From Crambe crambe (lineage: Eukaryota; Porifera; Demospongiae; Poecilosclerida; Crambeidae), in NCBI GenBank assembly GCA_963924555.1, contig OZ004592.1, positions 3,844,001 to 3,908,000 of the forward strand: a stretch of DNA of 64,000 nt, in the 5' to 3' direction. Made by a program: the position numbers and the translations under genes. This document shows positions 33,596-45,629 of the stretch, piece after piece. The number at the start of each line of letters is the position of its first letter. Positions within the stretch are counted from its first letter, which is position 1. The notes under the pieces were generated by a model. It did not search any database and was not told the origin of the DNA. It was given only the letters and a program-made list of their open reading frames with translations.

Positions 33596-35284
33596 CTATA
33601 TATCACATCTCAAGCGATATGGAAGAGACTCTTCTAAATCTAAATTATTATTATGTCTGCAAAAGAGATTCAAGATTTTCATTTTCACTGCTGCCTTAAA
33701 ACGTGATGGCAAAATTTGAAGAATTCCAAGTGTTAGTCCATAAAATGAAGTAATGAATAATGATGACACCATCACTACTGTATTGAAGGATATCCAGAAC
33801 TTTCCATGTGCATGGGAGATGAGAGGGTAAGATAAGTTGTCTGATATGATGATAAAAGCATAGTCAGCAAGGAATTGCGTAGTAAAGATAACAATATTGA
33901 CCATATTATGCCACTTGACTTTATAAGGACGAGTTATTAGTAGAGAAGCAATTACAAGTATCAACATGTAACTGGCAACTGTGTGATATTGGACGATCCC
34001 TGGAAAATAAAACACTAAAAGATTCACAATCTGCATTGTGAGATAAATGGCTGGGAAAAATCGAAATCTCGGGGCCTGTGTTTGTAGCACCCTTGTTGGA
34101 CATCCATGAAAGTGTGGAGCATCTGAGAGTGCAGTCTGGTAGAGTTGAGGAACCTTTGGAAGCAGTGACAAGGATAGAGACACAACAACAATAAAGGAAT
34201 GATATTGAAGATGAAACTCATCAGAATAGCAGTTATGAAGTAAGGCAAGTGTGTCCTGCTCAAGTAGGGTGTGTTGATGTCGTTAAAGACATATAAGGAA
34301 CTATGAGTCCCATTCATGTAGTAAAGGTAAGCCAGTGTCACTATACTAGCTGTAACATTTAGTATTTTGACATATGAGAGAAGCATGAGTGTTGCAAATG
34401 CTCCGATCAAGGAATTTCTAACGTCCCATTCTTTTCGGAAGCAACGGATGCAGGCATTGATTGGTTTGCATAGCCACACAACCGGTCTGAAGTGATCATG
34501 CAGTTTGACGAGTAGGTAAGTGAGGAAGACTAATATCAGATTGCTACAATATAATCAAATGATATTGCCTGCAGAGCTGAGAGATGAGGGTGAAGGCAGA
34601 AAGGAAGGTAGAGCGATCGAAAGAAATTCAGATTCCAGATGGAATTGAAGAGCACAAATAATCTTGTTATTACCACAGAATGAGGGATTCTTCAAGTATA
34701 TATAATTCAAGTATGTGTTGGATACCATTTGGCTAATAGTGACGTAGCCAATCATTGATCCAGAGTTAGCTGATATCCTGAATATGATGATGATGAAGTA
34801 GAAGACAGTGAGTGGGCCATAAGCCACTGCCATGTACTTGAGCCAGTTATACTTGTAGTCCGTGCACTCCACACATGATAAGTCGTAGGAGTAAACAGGT
34901 ATATAAACCATGACCTTCAATGCATTGTCCACACATAGTCCCATTGCGGTTAAATGGTCCACACATTTCATTATTGAGATCTGAAATATCCATCTCAATG
35001 AGTTTGAGAGGATGTTGTTGATTGCATGTATAGAGACAGGAACTAACAACTGGTTCCACATTGCTATCCACAGTCATACAATAGCACCTCTTTAAATATA
35101 GCAGCCTGTCAATATTACATGTGATAGCTTTATTCAAATCATTTGCGCATACACATTTTCCTGCAGGTTCAGGATAGCTCCATAGAGGACAAGTATGGTT
35201 ACAATTGGTTTCAGCTTTTTCTCCATGAACAGACATAAGAATCATCATCAGATATGATAGGTAGAAAAGAAATCCACCTGGCAA
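33596..35284 (-). pseudogene. Cys-rich multipass membrane protein, relic A
   Basis: On the minus strand it begins with a signal-like peptide (MPGGFLFYLSYLMMILMSV), a Cys-rich ectodomain with CPLW, CGPFNRNGTMCGQCIEGHG, then CVECTDYKYNWLKY and several membrane helices, ending with a hydrophilic tail near 33600. Against copy C (50426-48962) it carries at least four frame breaks: near 34905 (after EGHGL), 34540 (after DYIVAI), and two between 34150 and 34060 around the CYKHRP segment. The family is unnamed to me: a secreted-type N-terminus, an ephrin-receptor-like CG.C..G motif and about seven or eight helices. If these breaks are not assembly errors, the copy is dead. It keeps the longest C-terminal half of the six copies. 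Confidence 0.8.
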
Positions 35285-35983
35285 TACAATAATAATAGTT
35301 GATATTCAGGCTTCAAAAGGAAATTTTCATGGTTTTGCAATGACAGATCATAAAATCTACTATAAACTAATTTCAAGATGATTGGCTATGGCTATATCTG
35401 CATGAAGCTCTTATAAAGTTCTTATATAATACAAAGTAAACTGATGCATGTGTAGGTATGACTAGCTAGCTATGTATACTTTAGTGTGCCATAGAGCCAA
35501 AAAAGTGTCCCAGAAAGTCATTACATCTCATTACTGTTAATTATTATGAAAGTTTTGCTTTTGTAATTCTTAAAAGCTAATTTAAGGAAGTAAACAAGTA
35601 GCTACATGTGACAGTCCCAGGTAGAAATCAAATATTGGGTGCATCGATTCTTTGCCATTTTTCCACACTTCAGCTGTGCATAACTCATGACTAGTTGAAA
35701 TTTGGTATAGAGATAGTTCAATCATTATTGAACACATGACAGAAGTTTGGGACTATTTTTTATCAAAGCACGTTAAGTTACTTAATATTTTTTCCTGGGA
35801 TAGTCACACATCATAGGTATGACTTGCTAGCTATCCAGTGGATGTTGAAGTGTATCTGATATGGATACGCTCAAGCAATTTATATCTATGATCCCCCCTG
35901 TCTGAAATAATTATTCTGGTAGGTTTATCATGGAGACAGTAGATGGAACCTCCGATAAAGCACTCCCCATGATTGGGAGTGAA

Positions 35984-36071
35984 GTAGGGATAGAGTAATT
36001 GTTGTGGCATTAAAATTAGGAGGGGTAGGCTCTCAACTTATTTGAAGTTTACACACACAACCATCCCTACT
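35984..36071. mobile_element. MITE fragment, agggatgg family (a)
   Basis: It begins aagtagggata and ends in acacacacaaccatccctacttg, the same terminal sequence as the element at 36112-36189. It is short and non-coding. Confidence 0.6.
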
Positions 36072-36111
36072 TGTCTTTTCTATTTAGGATAAATATTAAA
36101 ATTGGAATTAG

Positions 36112-36189
36112 GGATGGTGTGGTATTGTAATTAGGAAGGGTAAGTTCGAACTATTTCGAACCTTACACACACAACCATCCCTACTTGCT
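36112..36189. mobile_element. MITE, agggatgg family (b)
   Basis: It has inverted ends attagggatggtgtg and acaaccatccctact around a small internal palindrome gttcgaactatttcgaac. It lies 40 bp from a sister copy. The rest of 35285-37880 shows no supported gene. Confidence 0.65.
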
Positions 36190-38097
36190 TAATCATTACT
36201 GGATAACTAAATGCACAATACTATTTTTATCTCTAATCTGCATTACTTGACGAATAAGTAAGAGATACTATTATATTCTTATAGGCAACTGGATGCTCAC
36301 TAGTATGATATCCTATCATCTTGCAGTATCTATAGTTTACGATAGATAGTCATCTGGTAGACTAGCGTGACCAGATCAATCACTCACAACACTCTGACAT
36401 CGAGAGACCAAACTCATAAATTGACAGAGTTACGAAGTCAAGATCCAAGGGCATATTGTATGTTGTAGGTTGAAAGTGGATAAATCATAAACAATAGAAA
36501 TGGAAGGTGAAAATGGAAACAGAAATAGAAACTGGCAATAGAAAAAACTGTGTGTGCTCAATGTAATGGTCAATATTTGCTCTTGATATGGTGGACAAGG
36601 AATTTCAGCTGAATGTAACTCATTTTCTTTGCATAATTTATATTAGTAGAATTTTTTCTTACCGTAATATTTAGAAACTTCCACTGTACAATGCAGCTGC
36701 TTAAATTTTGGTAGTATTTCCATAATCGTAGGTAATCTCTTGGAGACTAATTCTGCTACATCAGACTTAATATTTGTCCAAACATCAAGGTGGCTATAAA
36801 CTCTCCCTTGCTTTAATTACATGTAGCAACTGTTTCATAATTCAGACAGGATGAGAATGTCAATCATGGAGGCATTAGTCAAGTTATCAACAATGAAATG
36901 AAAAAGAAAATGAAGATCAGCTAATTACACGAAATTAATTATCATGTATACAAAGTAAAAATAAAACAAAAAAAAAAACCCCCCAAAAAATCGGTTCTCA
37001 GGCCAATGTTTTCACATCTGACTAGAGAAATCAGGTACCTACGTATTATTGCAATACTTCTTTGGGCTTTGCTGATTATTTTTAAAATATCAGAGTGGTT
37101 ATTTTGAATCACTATATCCAGCCTGGTTGTACATGGTAACCACAAGCTCAGATGGAATTGTATAGCTGGTGGAAAGTCAGAAGCTCTGAAGTCACTGTAG
37201 TCAGTCAGTAACATACAATTTTGGCTCAAAGACAGGGAAATCTTTTTATTATTTGGAAGAAGGGGAACATTTGCAGGGGCTGATTTAGGGGAACTTCATG
37301 ACTTCAAATAAGGACAAGTGTGTGGTCGGTGTGGATCTTTTCTGAATCCCCTCTTCTAAATTCCTGGATCAGCCCCAGCACTCATTTTTAGCATTGATCT
37401 CCATCTCAAACTCCTCTCTGTCAAAATGGTTTTAATTCTATTTTGGCAATGTTTGACTCTTTGCACAGAGTCAATCCCTAGGTCCATCCCCTTTGCATGA
37501 GGAACCCAAAACTTGTCCTCAAAATAATAGGGACCATGGTTTCATCTTTAATCTAGAGAGACCTGTCATTGCCTTGCGAAATGCTGACGTCAGCAACTGT
37601 AACCTATCCAAAGGTGAGATAGCAAGTGGCAAGGACCAGAGATCTGAAATCACTCCACTAAAATATTCCAAATATGGATAGCCCTCAAATCTGTTTTTGG
37701 GATGTGTGCAGGATCACTGCTAGGAAGAGGTGCTTAGAGTGTAAAAAATAGCATCTTCGAGCCACACTCTTACTGAGAGTAGTCCAAATTAACCGAGGAG
37801 AAGACACCAATAATAGCCTGCAGAATTTTAGCATATGACATGAGTATCAAGGTACAAGGACTGAGATGGGTTAACTGTAATGGTAATCATTTTCTTCTTA
37901 CTATGTACCTTACACACTCTGGGTCCCAGTATTTCACTAAGAAAGTGCATTCGCTTAGCTATACTTGCATGGATCAATTTGGTAGTTCGTTGTGTTCTCT
38001 ATATCATGTTTTCATATAATTCACTGGAGACAATCCTATTAGCAATCAACATTACATTCAGTGGGATTGGGTTTATCGCTTGGATATCTAGAAGAAT

Positions 38098-38187
38098 GCA
38101 TGGTGGAGTATTTCGGTGAGGACAGAAAACGTGTGGGAAGCCCTTACCAATCAGCTCAGTCCAAGTGAGCAGCTGTTGAAGCACTTA
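38098..38187 (+). pseudogene. ROCO exon scrap (Roc domain segment)
   Basis: About 90 bp match 29553-29642 of the ROCO exon (encoding MVEYFGEDGERVGTPYQSAQSNEQLLKH) with a handful of substitutions and an in-frame TGA where Asn-Glu is expected. Nothing of the surrounding exon is present. It abuts a minus-strand membrane-family scrap. Confidence 0.85.
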
Positions 38188-38199
38188 TATAGTGGAAAT

Positions 38200-38478
38200 T
38201 TCTCCTGCTGTGTTTGAATAGTTTCTGCCAATAGTTGCTCCATATTATCATTCATTGTGATACACCTTTATTGAGACAGTTTTATCTTCGTGGCATTGAA
38301 TAGTCTCTTTTATGTCATCTCCACACTGATATTTGTGTGTGTTATTGTTATAGTAGTGCCACAGAGGATAATTATGTTCAGGATCAATGGTGGCCTCATT
38401 GCCATGTCTATTTTTGCTGGGATACGACAAGGCTACTTGATCAGTAGCAGCTGCAAGGGCTGAAGTGAAGTGTATCAT
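38200..38478 (-). pseudogene. Membrane protein family, relic F (N-terminal scrap)
   Basis: The minus-strand frame holds YPLWHYYNNNTHKYQCGDDI followed by KETIQCHEDK, aligning with QCPLW...CKCGTDLRGIVKCEDG of copy C, and then stops. Only the first part of the ectodomain survives. Confidence 0.6.
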
Positions 38479-38959
38479 GGCATTATGTATAATGTATAAG
38501 GCTTCAATTTTTACAGTGAGGTCTCCCTGCTGGTATACTATGCTCCATTCTATACATTGTATACTCCATCAATATTAATTTTTGCTAGTGACTTTCAAAA
38601 GGACAATATGCTATAATAATAATTTTATGCTCGTGATATAATTGTGCTAATGTTTTGCCAGCATGTCAGTTAGAAGAGAATTTTTCTTGTTTTTGTTTTC
38701 ATATACCATTATAATTGCCCACTATAAAATGGTACGTGTAGCTAAAGGTGACTTTACTAACTGAGAAGTAAAATATAAATTGATAGGTATGCTTGTGATA
38801 TGTACTAATACGTATTAGATCCATGTGTTATGCTTTTACTATTCTGTCATTTCTGCTAGACATAATGTCGTTGTGACGTGTCAGTTAGAAGTTCGTTTTT
38901 CTTGCTTGAATCGATATGGCAATGACTCCTCTATGTCATCTCTCTTCAAGATGATATAT

Positions 38960-39404
38960 ATGGAGAAAATAAGCCACTGCTATATGCTTGAGCCAGTTAT
39001 ACTTGTAGTCTGTGCACTCCACACACAATAAGTTGTAGGAGTAAACTGGTAAACCATAGCCTTCAATGCATTGTCTATACATCGTACCATTTCAGTTAAA
39101 TAGCCCACAGTTCATATCATTAAGATTACCATTTCCACTGCCTATCTTGTTGTAGTCACTGGCATTTCTAGCAAAGTGATATGTATACGGACAGGAACCT
39201 ACAACAGGTGAGTTCTGACCATCTTGTATAGTCATACAGAAGCAGTAAGTAAGAGCATATGCTCCTCTCCCATCTTTGCACTTGACTACCCCCCTGAGGT
39301 CTCCAGAGAGGGCATTGGAGATCAGCTTGAGTAGATAATGAGATGTCTATTGCCATCAGCAGATAGAGTGATATTTGTGACACATCCTGCAATACAGAAT
39401 TCAA
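38960..39404 (-). pseudogene. Membrane protein family, relic E (ectodomain)
   Basis: On the minus strand QCPLWR is followed, after a deletion of about 12 codons and a frame change, by VVKCKDGRGAYALTYCFCMT, SPVVGSCPYTYH, a CG..N..G block with an in-frame stop, and CIEGYGLPVYSYNLLCVECTDYKYNWLKH. It breaks off at the first membrane helix. It aligns with residues of about 35-175 of copy C. Confidence 0.75.
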
Positions 39405-39888
39405 ACCTGCATGTGTACAAAAATTATTCTACTTTAAATTTTCACTTTGCCAGTGAGAAACTCTAACTTGCCACTGTATAGCAGATCCAATGTCTCTATG
39501 GCACTACTTATTAACTATTGGTAAAACTTCCTTCCCTATCGGGGATTGGAATAGAATGTTTCAAATCTGCTGAGATTTATTATGTGAGTTCTGTCTTTAG
39601 AGATCTCTACTGTCACTCTCTGTGGATTTTAGAAGCCTTAATTGGTCATAACCAGTGGGGTAGTGATTCCTAAGAGCCTAAACTGTAATATCAGTGCTAT
39701 GGGCTACCTAACTTAAAAATGTGATGCAAATTGATCTTTTGTATACTCACCTTTAAAGTTTGAAATTCAAGTCTCCAAAATTGCAATGGATGAGTGCTAG
39801 ATTAATGGCTATTTTTTCCCAGATAAACTGACTGATTTTCTGATTCTGGGAATAGCAACCTCTGAGCTTTATTGAGATTGAAAGCTCC

Positions 39889-41115
39889 TTAAGTAGTGAT
39901 ACCGGATGCTATGGTGGGCGGGGTCAATTTTTTATACGTAAAAATAATACTGCAGGACGGCACCAAAAGTGACCAAGATATAACCTGGCTGCGAAGGTCC
40001 AGATCCAAAGAAATCCAGGAAAAAAACATATCAACAGAATCCTAATATTCTAGAGAATCTAACTGTGACAGTTTCTTTTAGATAGAGTGCTAAATTTAGA
40101 TTTGATGTTCAAAAACATATTTAAATTTCGATTTTCTTATGATATAACACTTGAACAGGTCATGAAACCATATTTTTTGGAAACTGCATCAAAAACTGAT
40201 CCTGGTACCTTGGATAACTTCTTGTATCAAGCGGAAAAGAAGGCACGCAAGAAGGATAAGGCATTCAACTTATATAACTGATGGGTCAAAGTTCATGACC
40301 TCAACCCTTTCCCACTAAATTTGAATCTGTGCTGCCTCAGGTGAATAGCCTAACCCCCCTCACCCCCATAGTACATATTTTAATGTAAAATAAAAGTGAT
40401 GAAAAATGCTTGAATTCTGAATCAATCTCTGAACAACATAAATCAGTTCTGGCTGTGGAGTAATGCTGCAGTCTGTTCCTTAATAACAGCAAAGCTCCCA
40501 GATCCTGTACATGACTTTGAACATCAATCACTGTCCACTGTGGCAGCATAAATTGCAGACTTAATGCCACAAATTCTAAAATATAGCAAAGCCGTAATAC
40601 AGTAAATTTGAAATGAGCAATCAAAAACACGTTTTACATGGAGAGGGTAGGTCTACTGAAGTTCCTAACTTTGTTAATGTTGTGTACATTCAAAATAGAG
40701 ACAGACTCTAGGACAACAATTGTACAACAGTTCCTACTAGTCTGGTGTTATCCAGACTACATGGCCTATTTTTTTAAATTTACCCTTAGTTCTATAGTCA
40801 TTTTCTTACTCTTCCATATGAACTTTGTTTGAAGAAAATCCATCTAGTAGATCCTAAGATACGAGCAAAAGATTGCAGTACTATTAGCCATAATGACCTT
40901 TAACCTACTTTGGAAAGGTGCCGTTTTCTTAATTAAAAGAAAGTAAAATTTTCCTGTACAATTTCAATTGTAAAATGTTACGTATCTCTGCTTCTACTGG
41001 ATGGAGTTTTATCGGATAAAGTTTATCTGGCTGAGGAAAAAGAGCTTAATATTTTTAAGAAATGAATTTATAGTTTCATAGTATTTTTAAAAATAGCCCG
41101 GTATCACTACCTTAA
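39889..41115. mobile_element. TTAA-flanked DNA transposon, ~1.22 kb
   Basis: Inverted ends GTAGTGATACCGG (39893-39905) and CCGGTATCACTACC (41098-41111) are each bordered by TTAA (39889-39892 and 41112-41115). A TTAA target duplication is known for piggyBac and Kolobok elements. The internal sequence has no frame I recognise as a transposase; the longest are 64-97 codons. So it is non-autonomous or decayed. Confidence 0.75.
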
Positions 41116-41208
41116 GGCTCCTTTGACTTTACTTATATTTGTCTGTGTACCCCCTCAATCTCAGGTTACCATGTAGGATTTATGTTGACACGACTTGTTG
41201 GTTATACC

Positions 41209-42321
41209 ATAGATATAAGAGGTTTACGGGATTGGAAACGGATCACATGCTCTCGTTAGCAACTAACAATCGAGGCGCGTTGACAGCTGAATGACATAGC
41301 ACTTTTGTCAAAGTTGCTGTTCTGACAAGATCCATGAGGTAAGACTTATGCCAATGATACTATAATACACTAGGGCATAGATTTACTGTATGAAATAAAT
41401 TTTAGCTCAGATTTTCAAGTTTTAATCCTACAAATACTACTGTAGTGGTTAATGGGACTATAATCCCTCTCACGCTTGATAGAATCAATTGCTGTTGCCC
41501 ATTTTCTGATCAAAAGGCATGTAAACTTTAGCTACATGGAATAGTAATGTTAGTTTTTGTATTAGCTGACATATATTGTCTCTAGCATTTGCAAGTGGTG
41601 TTAAAACTGTAATCCCTCTCCCAAGAAATAGATTAACAATATTGCAACTGTATTAGTTATTTCAGGGAAAGGATAGAACAGTAAATGGAATTGGTGCATT
41701 TGTTTTCTATACAATAGTCATCCTATGGAGATGGCAAGCTTACTATATTTCCCCCCTAATATCCATAGGGTCCACAGGACAGCTGACTGAGCCGAATTCT
41801 TGAGGTGGATGGTGTCAAAATCCAACAGCCAAAAGCTGGAAGTATTGCAATAATGCTGATGAGGGAGAACTGAGCAGAAACTGGCAGATAACTTTGGGGC
41901 AAAATTATCTAGCTATAATAATGATGAATTTATGTCTAATTTTAATACCAAGAGTCATTCTGGCCTTTCTTTCAAATCAATCACATAAAATTAATGTATA
42001 ATGAGCAATGATAGGTACTCATAGTTATAATTACAAGGAAAAAACTTATGAATAATTAATAACTTCCTTCCTCAGACTCTCCAACTTCAACTCTCTGACT
42101 CTTCACTTCTTCAATACCTTCCCCTTAGCTTACTTGTACTATTCTGTGAGCTGTAGGGGCAGAACATCACTTTAACTGCCTTGAAAGGAGTGAATATTGA
42201 TCTCCTTTCACGGCCATTAATATAATTAATGCTGCATGCGCGTGCGCATCTGTCAACGCGCCTCGGTTGTGCAGCGCAGTTCATTGGGCGTTTCCAATCT
42301 CGTAAAACCTCTTATATCTAT
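41209..42321. repeat. Inverted repeat pair, ~75-bp arms, ~1 kb apart
   Basis: The left arm 41209-41286 and right arm 42250-42321 are inverted copies sharing atagatataagagg, attggaaacg and cgaggcgcgttgacag. The interior (about 960 bp) shows no gene. This could be a DNA transposon with internal decay, or two repeats in opposite orientation. I see no convincing target duplication. Confidence 0.65.
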
Positions 42322-42646
42322 TAGTCCAGCAGATAGTAGAAAAAATTGTGCACTTTATGGTTAAAGCATGAAATTTGGTACACACATTAGTGATCCCGAA
42401 ACATGCGAATTTGAAACCAGTGCCATGGCTAGCTGATTTCGCTTTGGAGGCGTGGCAATGACTTTCCATATATGGGCAACATGTTTTTATGGAATCAGAG
42501 GATTAACAGACCTATATATCTATAATGCAAGTGTTTGTGGTGCCAAATTGATCATAATAAGCATCATTGCCATCAAGGAAAGTGCTAGACAAATATTAAA
42601 AAAATCATAGGAAAGATATGCAAAAGTATACACAATGAATGTAGAT

Positions 42647-43693
42647 CTAACAAGTACCAGCACACTTGCACAAAGCTGTACAGGAGAGGGCAGCTTTCTT
42701 ACACTTGCAGTTAGTACGGCAACCCTTGGTACAGCCACAGCATATAAGTTCTCTGCATACTTGGCTTGCCTCAGGAAGTTCGCTCCAAAAAACCTCCCAT
42801 GTTCCACTAGAAGAACTTTTCCATCCCCATTCATTTGGTTGTGGAAGCTCCATCATTGGGTTTAACGATTGACTCCAGCAATATCCAGCTTGATAAACAG
42901 CTCTCTTCACATGTTGAAGAAGACTACCTTGTGTTGGTGGGATACGATAGATGTCTCTGCCTTTTCGTGCGAACAAATCGACCCTTGTCTCATTGACACA
43001 AGATTTTGAACTTGTTTTATCGTAGAGAAGGACAAAAAATCTTTCCAAAACTTTCATCGCTGCATGTACTTCCAGAACCCCTGGCCTTCCCATCAGTGCA
43101 CTAAGGGTCACTGTCAGCTCTGGAAACACATCCCACGTGTCCCATGCTGACTTCTTTCCCCTGCTGGAAAAACTTGAAACAGTATCGCAGCCTGTAAGGG
43201 CATGGAACATTGGGAGTGCTAAACATTTCTGATGACCAAGTGCTGAACATATACGGTGCACAGGAATCAGTCGATAGCTCTTGCCAGTACCAAAAGCAAC
43301 CCAGAGAGAATTCAGAGATGGTGTAAGGCAAGCAAACACATACACAGCTAAAACAACAACATCACTGTCCACAGTACGTATAATAACGGAATTGTACTGT
43401 TTTGCTGCATCTGCAACGTGGACCATCATCCTCGTATCAGCTTCCTCGTGTGAGCAGGGAGAAAGGCCGTCCTTATTTCTTTCCTGTCGACAGACAACAT
43501 CTTCAAGCAGTGTGCTGATCACTTGCTTGTCTGTTTCCACAGTAATAGCTTCCCTACTTAGGAAGGCAAATAGCTCTTTCTTGTTGTCATCAAGCCTCAA
43601 AAATTCCCCCCAATTTTTTGGTATGGAATTATCAGCTGCTACTCTTCGACGAACTCCTTTCCCCCTCTTCTCTCTTGTTTGCTGCTTCAATGA
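42647..43693 (-). CDS. CXC-domain protein of multicopy invertebrate family, last exon
   Basis: A 348-codon open exon on the minus strand begins after an acceptor (gtag at 43697-43694) with SLKQQTREKRGKG and ends at TAG 42647-42649. It contains SHEEADTRMMVHVADAAK, RTVDSDVVVLAV, a LPMFHALTGCDTVSSF block and a C-terminal cysteine cluster (CCGCTKGC, CKCKKAALSC, CKCAGTC) of the Tesmin/TSO1 CXC type. I know this arrangement from large lineage-specific families in cnidarians, molluscs and sponges, where the HEEADTR and TVDSDVVVL blocks look like part of a nuclease-like fold; function is unproven. Members usually have more N-terminal sequence, and no upstream exon is visible here. The frame is intact, so it may be expressed or be a recently arrived mobile-gene fragment. 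Confidence 0.7.
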   Translation of the reverse strand, partial: SLKQQTREKRGKGVRRRVAADNSIPKNWGEFLRLDDNKKELFAFLSREAITVETDKQVISTLLEDVVCRQERNKDGLSPCSHEEADTRMMVHVADAAKQYNSVIIRTVDSDVVVLAVYVFACLTPSLNSLWVAFGTGKSYRLIPVHRICSALGHQKCLALPMFHALTGCDTVSSFSSRGKKSAWDTWDVFPELTVTLSALMGRPGVLEVHAAMKVLERFFVLLYDKTSSKSCVNETRVDLFARKGRDIYRIPPTQGSLLQHVKRAVYQAGYCWSQSLNPMMELPQPNEWGWKSSSSGTWEVFWSELPEASQVCRELICCGCTKGCRTNCKCKKAALSCTALCKCAGTC

Positions 43694-44084
43694 CTACGCG
43701 CGCGCGCAAGTAAGGCTAAGCACTAATAACAAGATCATTATTGTGGAAAACAAGCTGAAAAACCACAAGAAGGTTAGGAATGTAACTTTGTACAGGTAGT
43801 ACATGAACCATACAAGCAGGAAAAGTCATAATAGTAAATAATTCATTCAATTGCATGTAGCACTCCTGAAGAAAAATAATGTAGGCAATCTATAATTATT
43901 TCCAGCGCCAGATTCAGAGCCTATTCCAGAGCCAGTGTCACCGGAAGAGTCTGGCCCGAGCGAGACTAACTCCAGAGCTAGTCTGGGCTAGCAGACCTCC
44001 GGTACAAAGAGGTGCTGAGATCCAGACGAGTCCGAAGTGCAGTATTGAAGAGAGAGAGCCAGATTCTCCCAAGTCTGGCCAGGA

Positions 44085-44516
44085 TCAGGGCTAGGGGTGT
44101 CCACATTATTCTTATTTTTTGACCCAATATGCTTTTCAGAAATTCCAGTTAAGATTACCCATTATGCTTTAATTTTATTCCATTATGCTTCAATAATATT
44201 CATCGTTTATTAGCAAAATTAAGGAATTCTTCTCTTCCGCGCTAAATCAGATGAAGCTGGACCTTTCAGAACATCCAGTAGGAACCTCACAGAACCTCAG
44301 TGTCGCTAGAACTTGTAGCAGTAAAACTAGGACTAGAAATAGCATCTGGAGAGAGCTACAGGAGCTAGAGTTCATATCCTTTTCTGGATATAGCATACCT
44401 TATCCATCTGAGCATCTCGATGTTGGGTATGAAGAGCCTATTATGCTTGTATGCTAGGGTCAGCCCATTATGCTCAAAATTATGCTAGCATAATGTGGAC
44501 ATCCCTAATCAGGGCT
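44085..44516. mobile_element. hAT-like MITE with 8-bp target duplication
   Basis: Inverted ends aggggtgtccacattat (from 44093) and ataatgtggacatccct (to 44506) enclose about 415 bp. The flanks repeat tcagggct at 44085-44092 and 44509-44516, an 8-bp (possibly 9-bp) target duplication. The interior is rich in cccattatgct words and lacks a transposase frame. An 8-bp duplication fits hAT elements. Confidence 0.8.
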
Positions 44517-45629
44517 GCCTCACCGTGGGATGAGCGATCACTCGACTAACAGTAACAGTACCGCATGGACAGAAAGACTCGGCATCCTGCCGGATATAGT
44601 GGGTGGGGCTGGGGCTATGTATCGGTATACTTGCAGACGCCAGTAAATCCAAAAGAGTCCGTACTTGGCATGTTGTTTCCTCATGGTCTGGGGTAGACAG
44701 CTACGGATGGGATTAGGAAATCTTCAAAAACTGAAGTGATCAGCGCTTTCAGCAGTTCATTCTAAAGCTAGTAATTCGTGTATCTAGGAAGCTAGGTTAT
44801 ATATAGACTATTCGATCCGTAGTTGTCTTATAAGCATGCAAAGGAAGGATGTGAAACTATTTTCAACATTGTAAGTTTAGCACAAAAAAAGAAGTATTAA
44901 TTTTAGTCCTTTTAGCTTCAAGCGGTGCTAGCCTCTCGGTAAGCTTAACTGCCCCGTTTTTCCTAGTTCTTGGGAGATCAGCGACCGTAGATAAGTCTTC
45001 CACTGTGGTCTTTGTAGCTTATCTCTGCAAGTGTCGGTAGTCTCGATATCAGTCCCTAGCAACCTGCAAAACAAGCGCGTGGGCGGGATGTCGGAGCCCC
45101 CTTAACTATACAGTGTTTAGTGGCTATGAAAAAAAAAGAAAAAAAGAAACTAACATGACACACTTTCATTGTTACATCATTGGGTGAGTGAACCAAGACC
45201 ATACTTGAACATCATCCTCTTGGAAATAAAGCACTATTTACTGTCTGGTACAATAATTTACAATTATTATGATGCTAGCATTTTAAAGTCTAAATATTTG
45301 CTTGATCATTCACTATAACTTAACCAAATTTCAAGCTGAATCCATCAACCGAGAGCTGATTATCTGAAGAATTGAAAAAGTTATAGAACTTATAGTGTGA
45401 ATGATCAAGGTGCCAGGTGAATGCAAATAGACTTTAGTGGCCACTATGACTTCAAACAAATCTATCAGTTAGTAGACAATTTTTTTTCTTCACAGTTCTG
45501 ATATGGGATTTTTTTAGACATGGTATGATTTTCATACCTGTCGCTCTTGATATCACCTGCATGGATTACTACTGTTAATGTGGAAACTCTTGCCACATAA
45601 GTTTAACTAACACTTATCTACACTAAACT
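44517..45629. other. Gene-free stretch
   Basis: I find no exon, RNA gene or clear repeat between the MITE and the next membrane relic. Confidence 0.5.

Noticed and set aside
37880-38119. Hydrophobic 79-codon plus-strand frame
   Set aside because: Its 3' end runs into the ROCO scrap in another context and no family resemblance or splice sites support it.
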